64,000 nucleotides of DNA from Rhipicephalus microplus (lineage: Eukaryota; Arthropoda; Arachnida; Ixodida; Ixodidae): NCBI RefSeq assembly GCF_043290135.1, contig NC_134703.1, forward strand, positions 116,305,005-116,369,004, in the 5' to 3' direction. Below, piece by piece: positions 56,954 to 64,000 of the stretch. The notes under the pieces were generated by a model that had not been told where the DNA came from, did not search any database, and was given only the letters and a program-made list of their open reading frames with translations. The position numbers and the translations under genes were made by a program. Each line of letters begins with the position of its first letter. Position 1 is the stretch's first letter.

Positions 56954-59639
56954 CAGCCTGTTTTCGAAATCACCAGCGAGATTGCGAAAAAATCGAGCTC
57001 GGCGTAAAGCCCCTGAAGAGCTCGGCGCAGTTCAACGCCCGCTCGTCCCGACGTGGCGACGCACGCTCATGCGCTCATCTCTCGCGCGTACGTTGCCCTG
57101 CAGGAGGAGGTGGGGTAGATGCTCGTGCGTGCGCGCGCTTGTCTTGCGATGGGGAGAATCCTTCATGAGAGAATACTCTATTTGAGGATCGAACCGAACG
57201 CCTCGGGGTTTCACCAGAATGAATGTGTTGTAGTTCCCAGGCGCACAGAGGTCACTTCACGCGTTGAAAAGTGCCTGTTTGCGAAGAGGACACGCTTTTC
57301 AGACACAACGAAGTAACAGCTTAAACTTGTCCGCGTTTATCTGAACCTGAAAGTAGGTTTCGTGCGTCAATTGTGCGTGAGAAACGTGGTGCACGTTTCG
57401 ATCAGCTTGCCATTCTTCACGTGATATTTCCAGTTGTTGCTATCGCATATATTCCTTCGCCTTTGAGGCAAAACTGTGAATTTGTTTAGTTTCCATGTGA
57501 GATGTGTTCTCCACGAGATTTCAATAAGCTGGCGTCGTTTATTATAGCTATACTCCAAGTCAGCATACACGGCTACGTTATGAGCTTTCGTTTAGGCATT
57601 GAATGTTACTACAAACCGCTATGACATATCACGTATCAGTTATGAGAATAACGAAACCGGCAGTGCATTTAGCAATTGTTAGCCAATGAAACATCTCGTG
57701 GCAACACAGGTATGTAGCAAAAACGTTTTTTCAGGAAAACTATCACAGAAAAAAGGGTTCGGCGTACTAGAGAAATACAGTCGTTCATCACTTTTCTTTG
57801 TGCCAAGTGTTTAGCTAAAAGCCTTTAAAGGCAGTGTCATGCATCACATAGGGTTAGCCCATAAGGAACTTCCGAAATAAACATGACCACCATATACCAA
57901 AATTCAATCCTGACTAAATTTTGATAACCTCGCATTTTATTTGCCAGCTATCTGCAGAACACAATTGAAACATTTTGCTGAAAAAAGCACTCAAGAAGGA
58001 GAATTGCATACTCACTTTGTTGAAAATGAAGTATCGTCATCAAGATCGGGACCAGTAATTGAGCAATGTCCTGTCGTATTAAGGATTAGTTTCAAAACAC
58101 ACAACTGTACGCAATAATTTTGTTGCGCAATTCTCTTGCCGTGAACTTTCTGTTATGCAATCAGTTTGTTGGGTCCGGATAATAGGAAATGTCGCAAGTG
58201 GCTTTCGAAGGTCAGTGTCTCCCCCACTGCCATGTGAAAAATCACAATTTAAGCTCCAGGATGACAGCAGGGTCATTAAATCACGACAGTAAGCAAAAGT
58301 GAAAGCCACGCTATCAGTGCGCACGTTTCAGTTGTCACAATAAATATAGAATGAGAGTTTAAAAAAATATGGAAGCAGGCGCTTTTTATTCACCCGTAAT
58401 GTACTCTTTGGATAAACTAACCGACCCTGCAACTTGCGAAATCAGTGGGTAATCATGAAAACAGTTATCTAATTTATACAGTATACTTTCATATTTTGTA
58501 TTCTGCACTTGCAGCTCCACAGTTCCAAAGAAAGTGTCACCCAAGTGTTTTTACGGCGACTGCTCGAACACATTCCCTTTGAACTTGGAGACTGCTTTGT
58601 CCGTCGCACGATTCTATCTTCGTAATAAATATCACGAAAACAATACAAACTGCTTTTGAAAAGACTGAAACACGTGGGCACCTTTCTGAAGTAGTATGTA
58701 AATTTTCAGACTGCAATTCGAACTTGTTAGAAGCGTAGGTTTTAGTTTTTTATTTATATATTAAAAGCCAACAATGAAAACGTTCAGTATTTATTAAAGA
58801 GAGTAAAATTTATTACAAAAAGTATTAAAAACACCGGATAAAAATTGACTTCAGAACAGTACTAACAGTTTGATCGTATAAAAGACATAATCTCTGAATG
58901 ACATCATACAAAGTTCTGTAGATTTGAACATAAAATTATACCCTATCATATCACAAACAGCAACGCGCGTGCTGAAACTAGAAAAACCCAATAATTGCAA
59001 CGTGGAGCAACAAATAAGTAAACAAAAGAAAACGATGTTAGAAAATGGAGCAGCATCACGTATTCCTTCTGTTTGGAATCAATATACCATAACAGTAGCA
59101 TTTTGCGACAGACCCTCCATCATCATAACGGAGCTATACGAATAGTCCCTCATATTTAGCAGCCGAATCTCTTCCATGCAGACCCAATGAGTTCGGTTTT
59201 TCTTATCTAGTATCTGAGGCACGATCGCATCGTTGATAGTAATTTTATAACAAAGACAAGTTTATCACGCGGCTGATTCCCTTTCATAATGAACAGCAAA
59301 CTTGACGCGATATCATGACATGGGAAGAATAGCCTTGACCACGAAAAGAAAGTGAAAATATTTAGAAGAATCCCTCGTATGTTACTCCACCACGTTGCCC
59401 ACGGCATTGAAGATGAAATCATCCTTTGTCATCTATGACGCGAGAATCACGCTGTGCGTGAGAGCTCACATTCCGAATCAGAGTTTTGCTGATACACAAA
59501 AATTCATACACACATCTTTGCCTTTTTCACGCAATGCTTCAATGATACAGTTTCATACAATAACCTAAACAGCGCTGTGAACGTTGTACCATTATGGAGC
59601 CTTTATGTGTGTGCAGAGACGTGATATGCACCATCATGT
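56954..59639. other. Unassigned DNA
   Basis: No supported gene over 2.7 kb. The first 170 bases are GC-rich (overlapping open frames without motifs) and the rest AT-rich. Several 70-80 codon frames on the minus strand show no family resemblance. Confidence 0.45.
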
Positions 59640-59661
59640 AACACAATGAAATTAATGGGGA

Positions 59662-59960
59662 GTGCCGGCTTTGGTTAGGATAGCGTTAGCTAGTGAACTG
59701 CCTAAGGATTCAATCAGCCAAGACTTCGGACACGATACTAGGCAGCTTGTCAAGCGCTACATACGCATTAAGGAAGGCATCTCAAACTTCAAGACTTATC
59801 TCGACTTGAGCCGCACCTGCAAAGAGAGAAAAGTCGTTATAAGGCTGCGCCTAAAACGACCTGTCCCGACCCCCGAGGGCTTGGAGGTCGTCACGAGAGC
59901 CTAACAACGACTGATCAACGCCCGCCTTCTTGAAATAACGCCTCTCTACAAAAAAAAAAA
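59662..59960 (+). pseudogene. Penelope-like element N-terminal region
   Basis: ALVRIALASELPKDSISQDF begins an 80-codon open piece, followed by a stop at 59902-59904. The frame then reopens (INARLLEITPLYKKK) until an A-run at 59951-59960, where a one-base slip changes frame. The basic, helical sequence fits the poorly conserved region ahead of Penelope RT. Assignment depends on its position directly before the recognised domain. Confidence 0.6.
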
Positions 59961-59963
59961 GAA

Positions 59964-60755
59964 TTGGGCCGGTTCTTCGCCAAGTGTCAACTTGAGCACC
60001 GCATCCCTGAGTTGATGTCTGCGGTTGACGCGTTCGCGGACTGCGTTGCGGCATTGACGGAAAAAAAGCACCGGGCCACTCAGGATAAGCAAATCTCATA
60101 CCTGTTGGACCGGATTTCCACCCCAAGCATCCAAAATTCCAGGTTTGTGACCAGTCTTTCATCTCATCCACTCACTGATCGGGAAACTTCTGTCCTGGTA
60201 AAGGGACATGGCTATAACATGTCAACGACGCCTCGTCTACCGAAACTTGTGGCGGCTGTAGAGAAATCCACCCAAAGTGCGAGGCCGGGCGCCAGGGAAG
60301 AAATTAGGCTGAAATCAATTGGGATCATTTCGAAACTACCGTTACAAAGGAAAAAGAATCTGACCACGGAGGAGAACCAGGAACTTCGGGAACTCCGGCA
60401 GGACCGAAGCATTGTCGTCTTGCCCACCGACAAGGGCAATTCGACGGTGGTGTTGGACAGCGGGGACGACGATCGGAAGGTTTCAGCTCTTTTAGAAGAG
60501 GACGCATACACGCAGCTAGTAAAGGACCCAACGAAGCAAACCCAGACACAGCTAAAGAAGCTACTCGCGAAAATTTTCAAGCATTACCCGGATCTCAGAA
60601 CACTTTACCTGCGACTAATCTGCCGTAACAGATCCGCAACGAGTTTTTATGGACTACCAAAAATTCACAAGCCTGACGTCCCCCTCCAACCGATTGTAGA
60701 CTTCACTTCTTCCCCATGAGCCTTTTCAGATTTTCTACACCAAATCTTCGCCCCA
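59964..60755 (+). pseudogene. Penelope-like reverse transcriptase, N-terminal part
   Basis: The 251-codon frame includes ENQELRELRQDRSIVVLPTD and KGNSTVVLD, the L..D..I.V..ADKG..VV..D block typical of Penelope RTs. ATSFYGLPKIHKPDVPLQPI and VDFTSSP form the FYGLPKIHK..P.RPI.S..GS block. The frame meets a stop (TGA at 60717-60719) in what reads as SSP-stop-AFSDFLHQIFAPLTQ. It is then cut by the SINE target site at 60756. Confidence 0.88.
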
Positions 60756-60766
60756 CTAACCCAAAA
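60756..60766. repeat. Left 11 bp target-site duplication of SINE in the Penelope element
   Basis: CTAACCCAAAA recurs exactly at 61006-61016. Confidence 0.92.
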
Positions 60767-61005
60767 TATTGATTGATTTGTGGGGTTTAACGTCCCAAAA
60801 CCACCATATGATTATGAGAGACGCCGTAGTGGAGGGCTCCGGAAATTTTGACCACCTGGGGTTCTTTAACGTGCACCCAAATCTGAGCACACGGGCCTCG
60901 ACATTTCCGCCTCCATCGGAAATGCAGCCGCCGCAGCCGGGATTTGAACCCGCGACCTGCGGGTCAGCAGCCGAGTACGTTAGCCACTAGACCACCGCGG
61001 CGGGG
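60767..61005 (-). mobile_element. Complete tRNA-derived SINE (Ruka-like), youngest-looking copy
   Basis: On the minus strand it starts GCCCCGCCGCGGTGG, with the A-box region TAGTGGCTAACGTACTCGG and B box CGGGTTCAAATCCCGG. It continues with GATGGAGGCGGAAATGTCGA, then GTGCACGTTAAAGAACCCCA, TATGGTGGTTTTGGGACGTT and AAACCCCACAAATCAATCAA. It is 239 bp with an exact 11 bp TSD. It is the best-preserved copy and the reference for the other fragments in this window. It interrupts the RT of the Penelope-like element, so it inserted later. Confidence 0.93.
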
Positions 61006-61016
61006 CTAACCCAAAA
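61006..61016. repeat. Right 11 bp target-site duplication of SINE
   Basis: Exact second copy of CTAACCCAAAA from 60756-60766. Confidence 0.92.
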
Positions 61017-61701
61017 GACACCAACTCATGTCCGTGACGCCAGCCACTTCATGCAGCTAGCGTCAGATGTGAGCATCGGTGATGACAAGAGCATGGTCTC
61101 AATTGACGTCGCTTCATTGTTTATTAATGTGCCAATTCCCTTAGCTGTCTCCGCTACCTGTTCTGCGCTTGAGGAGGACGCAAGTCTGAGTGAAAGGACT
61201 CCTTTGGCGGTTGACGAGCTGTGTCGTCTACTGGAGTACTGCCTCTCCAGTACGTACTTCTACAAAGGAACTATTTTTCGGCAGAACAGTGGAACCACGA
61301 TGGCAGCTTCCATCTTCGTCATGATGGCAAACCTGACCATGGAGTACATAGAAGAGAAAGCAGTCAGCTCCTTATCGCCGGGACCCAAGCTTTTTCTGCG
61401 TTATATGAACGATTGTTTTTGCGTCATTAAGACGTCTGAAGTTGAAAACTTCAGACAACGCCTGAATTCCGTGCACCCAGCTCTACAATTCATGAGCGAG
61501 TGTGAAAGCGACCACTGCTTGCCCTTTCTTGACGTCCAGGTGGCAAGAAAGCGCAATGGCCTGGAGTTCTTCGTTCATAGGAAGGCAACGCACACTGGCC
61601 GCTACCTTCAATTTGATTCTTCTCACCCCGCCTGCCACAAGGCCTCGGTTGCGACTACGCTACTCGAGAGAGCCAGGAACTTATGCTCTAATGACACATA
61701 G
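61017..61701 (+). pseudogene. Penelope-like reverse transcriptase, catalytic part (altered active site)
   Basis: The frame resumes after the SINE with THVRDASHFMQL. SMVSIDVASLFINVPI is catalytic block A (Asp kept, matching S.DV.SLFTNVP of Penelope RTs). FRQNSGTTMAASIFVMMANL fills the block usually read as QG.PMGSP.S...A. LRYMNDCFCV (YMND at 61402-61413) stands where Y.DD is expected, so one catalytic Asp has become Asn. LPFLDVQVARKRNGLEFFVH and RKATHTGRYLQFDSSHP are the typical downstream LD....R and K.T.TGRYL..SSHP blocks. It is clearly a Penelope RT and very likely dead. Confidence 0.9.
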
Positions 61702-62349
61702 CGAAAGAAAGAAGAGGCCCACGGAATTGCGGACCTCAGAAAAAACGGATACCCAAAAAACTTCATTCGAGCCACCACCCGCCGCGCAGAGCAACAGAGG
61801 ATACGGAAACCCTAATCAACCTTAATTGGCGGCCTCTCGAAACGCGTACCGGTTCCATACGTTCACAGAACCAGCGATATGTTGGCGCAGATCTTCAAAA
61901 AGGAAAAGGTTCGCGTGGCGCACATGCCTTCGTGTACGATGGGCCGCCTCCTCCACCGCCCGAAAGACCGGCCAACAATGGACAGTAGCCTTGGTGTCGT
62001 TTACGAAATTCCGTGCGCCGAGTGCCCCGCGTCATATATCGGTGGGGCGAAAAACCTACCGGAACGACCGAAGCAACACGCCAACGATGTGCGGAAGTTC
62101 TACAAAGAGCGCAGCGCACTCGCCGAAGATGCTGAGACATTGTACCACCAGATAAATTTTGAAGCGACAGCCATCCTCGAAAGCAAGCCGAACTGGAGGG
62201 GAAGGTTGTTACTCGAGTGGTGGCACATACAGAGAACAGCCCATAACATCAACCACTCTCTTGGAACCCTTCCCCCAGTGTACACACACGGACTGCGCTC
62301 CACGGCAAAACTAGAGAGAGAGAGAGAGAGGTCATTAGCCACCCCTTGA
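61702..62349 (+). pseudogene. Penelope-like element C-terminus: linker and GIY-YIG endonuclease
   Basis: Out-of-frame pieces (GIADLRKNGYPKNFIRATTR near 61,733) link RT to the endonuclease. The 156-codon frame from 61879 contains VVYEIPCAECPASYIGGAKN: VVYEIPC in the GIY position and SYIG for YIG. LPERPKQHANDVRK holds the R....H motif and the following acidic region, and AILESKPNWRGRLLLEWWHI the downstream Glu-bearing helix. In intact elements this nuclease nicks the target for priming. The linker frame shifts show the copy is broken, though the nuclease piece is open. Confidence 0.88.
62309..62331. repeat. (AG)n microsatellite
   Basis: Short AG dinucleotide run at the end of the Penelope endonuclease frame, adding Arg-Glu codons. 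Confidence 0.9.
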
Positions 62350-62393
62350 GTGCTTTGAAGACACTGCTGCTACGTAGTCTACGCAGTCACCCC

Positions 62394-62426
62394 TTGAGGA
62401 AGCAACCAAGTCGGTTTCGAAACGTC
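62394..62426 (+). ncRNA. Possible degenerate hammerhead ribozyme motif of the Penelope-like element
   Basis: TTGAGGA (62394-62400) differs by one base from the hammerhead core CTGANGA. It is followed by a possible stem II (AACC...GGTT, loop AAGTC) and the second core GAAA (62419-62422), then CGTC. Hammerhead ribozymes are known in terminal repeats of Penelope-like elements, and the position just after the endonuclease fits. The missing core C would abolish or weaken cleavage, and stems I and III are not convincingly closed. Confidence 0.4.
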
Positions 62427-62440
62427 AGATTTCTTCAAAA

Positions 62441-64000
62441 CTTTTGGTCGGAGTCTATATCATCTCCCAGTTTCATACCCAACCAGACAAACTTCTGTCA
62501 AATGCTTACATTGAAGTCATATTTTTTTACTGTTTCAGTTTAGTTTTTCAGTTGCGTGGTAAGGCACTCAAATGGTGACTTTGCTCTTCAAAAAGACTGA
62601 AGATCATTACGTCTTTTGCTTTGCTATGAAGTTACAGCTTTGCAGGTTCTATTTACAGTTTTAGCGAAACACCGTGCACTCACCGCTGCGCATAGGTATA
62701 GCGTTCCATGCCAGTCCGGGATATCACATAGAGTTTCGGTCTATTTATTAGTGAGTCTATGCAAAATTACTTCGAATTGACTGCATGCTCACTGACGGTT
62801 AGGATACGTAGACGCACAGTTACGCTCCTGTGCCTCGAGTTAACAACAAAATGAGCGATGCGTCGGAGATACTTTTCACGACTACGAAAAATTTCGTATA
62901 AAACAAAGTGCAGCCTCGCCTAGCAAGCAGTCGTACAAAGTTTCTCTCACTCTGATCAAACTTCAATAGAACCCGATTCTTCGAAGAAGCTCTCACGAAT
63001 AAAAGGAAGTGCTAAGTAAAACACTTTTGGAGAAGTCACACTCCTCAATCAGAATGTAGAGAAAGAAACTGCCTCAACCCGTGTCAGACGTATCTGACAT
63101 GAGTAATGACAAACTCCTATTGAATCACTCCCTGACTCGACCACGTCGTGACGCACGCCACCGAAATAGTCGTAATTACTGGCACGCTCATATAAGATAC
63201 TGAAATCATAGAAAGAACCCTTGTCATCCATGAGAAGCCTTCTTGAAATTAAAAGATAGAATGAATAAAAAAAGCCTGTATTCACAATAGACGACCTATA
63301 CACAACAATTCAAGAACCGCCGTATTTCCACGTGCAGAGGTAATTCATTGTGCAACGTAATTTTTAGGCAATAACCTTTTTAATGAAACTCATCAATCTC
63401 GTAAGAAGTGAAACACACGAAGAAATAACAACAAAGCAAACAGCCTGGTTCATTAGGCCAATTTTCGTACATCGTTTTCTGCAGCACAACAGGGTGTTAG
63501 CCTCTCAATAGTCAAAAAAGCATAAAAAATAACAGGCACAAAAACACACAGAGAAAGAAAAAAGGAACTAATGTTTCTCATGTTCGCTTCCAGAAGGAAG
63601 CACAGCATTAAAAGCCCTTTTTACTCGTCCGCTAATGCGGCATGCCATCTCTTGCAGCCCCGAAGCCAAGCACACGATCCGAGCTCTTGCTTCTTTAACG
63701 CTTAAACGTGATACGAGAGACCCATACTACCTGACAACATTTATAAGTCAGCTGCGCTGAGCCTCGGAAAGGCAGATTAGGTCGAGAATAAAGACCAATT
63801 CAACTGATCGAGTGGCAAAAAGTTCGTAGATCGTTTCTCTCAGCTCTTTCCGAGATTTCCACAATGATGTTCCACGTCCTAATAAGGAAAATGAATTGTT
63901 TATTAGCGCATAAATAATCAATGAAAAAAATATATAGGAACAGGTTATGGCTAATATCAGCCTCAACATACATAAACAAAAATGTTTTCTGTCAATACCT
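62441..64000. other. Unassigned AT-rich DNA
   Basis: No gene, RNA gene or recognised repeat. Open frames at 63049-63303 and 63748-63969 (minus strand) lack family motifs. Confidence 0.45.

Larger units (their letters stand above)
59640..62440 (+). mobile_element. Penelope-like element, decayed, with nested SINE
   Basis: Successive fragments give an N-terminal region, a Penelope-type RT and a C-terminal GIY-YIG endonuclease, the domain order unique to endonuclease-bearing Penelope-like elements. A 239 bp SINE with an 11 bp TSD sits inside the RT. An (AG)n run (62309-62331) and a hammerhead-like motif (62394-62426) follow the coding part. Stops, frame shifts and an altered catalytic site show it is inactive. 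The 5' end lacks an obvious terminal repeat copy, so it is probably 5'-truncated. 5' boundary is approximate. Confidence 0.88.

Noticed and set aside
60900..61005. Possible tRNA gene on the minus strand
   Set aside because: A and B boxes are present, but the sequence continues into a SINE body with target duplications and does not fold as a full tRNA.

Overview
The window looks like an arthropod nuclear genome, most likely a hard tick (Ixodidae). The main clue is a tRNA-derived SINE matching the tick 'Ruka' type: a tRNA-like head with a B box, a conserved body containing TTCTTTAACGTGCAC in reverse orientation, and short TTGATT-type tails. Two copies are complete with perfect target-site duplications (TSDs) and at least four more are decayed. 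There is no operon-like gene packing, no rRNA gene, no CRISPR array, and no convincing single-copy host protein gene. The 64 kb reads as AT-rich intergenic or intronic DNA filled with mobile elements of several ages.

Layout. Bases 1-41,800 are mostly unassigned sequence with scattered small features. These are Ruka-like SINEs (15.0, 23.4, 26.4, 33.8 and 38.8 kb), a second tRNA-derived SINE family (32.4, 37.4 and 38.1 kb), a third tRNA-like promoter (28.0 kb), 3' ends of LINEs (11.9 and 24.2 kb), fold-back elements (3.4, 20.8 and 33.5 kb), microsatellites, a 59 bp tandem duplication (34.7 kb), and a satellite array of about 147 bp monomers (35.9-37.2 kb) split by a GC-rich insertion of about 396 bp. 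Two GC- and CpG-rich islands (14.1-14.6 and 22.6-23.2 kb) are the only places I would search for a host promoter or first exon.

Bases 41.8-62.4 kb are dense with larger elements. An old CR1/Jockey-like LINE on the minus strand is split by a nearly full-length 7.1 kb I-clade-like LINE on the plus strand (ORF1 with zinc knuckles and an RS domain; ORF2 with APE endonuclease, reverse transcriptase with YADD, and RNase H), flanked by a perfect 13 bp TSD. That LINE's ORF1 is itself interrupted by a roughly 1 kb element carrying a GTCC/ATGC-type minisatellite. A second, inverted copy of this element lies at 52.6-53.4 kb. This makes a three-level nest.

Further right is a defective Gypsy LTR retrotransposon of about 2 kb (54.9-56.95 kb, minus strand) with 141 bp LTRs and a 4 bp TSD. 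It has lost gag, protease and most of integrase. Then comes a decayed Penelope-like element (59.6-62.4 kb) with an N-terminal domain, reverse transcriptase, a GIY-YIG endonuclease and a possible degenerate hammerhead ribozyme. A Ruka SINE with an 11 bp TSD interrupts it. The window ends in unassigned AT-rich DNA.

None of the retroelement reading frames is fully intact, so the elements here are probably not autonomous. The nesting order gives a relative chronology. Family names rest on recognised motifs; no database search was possible.
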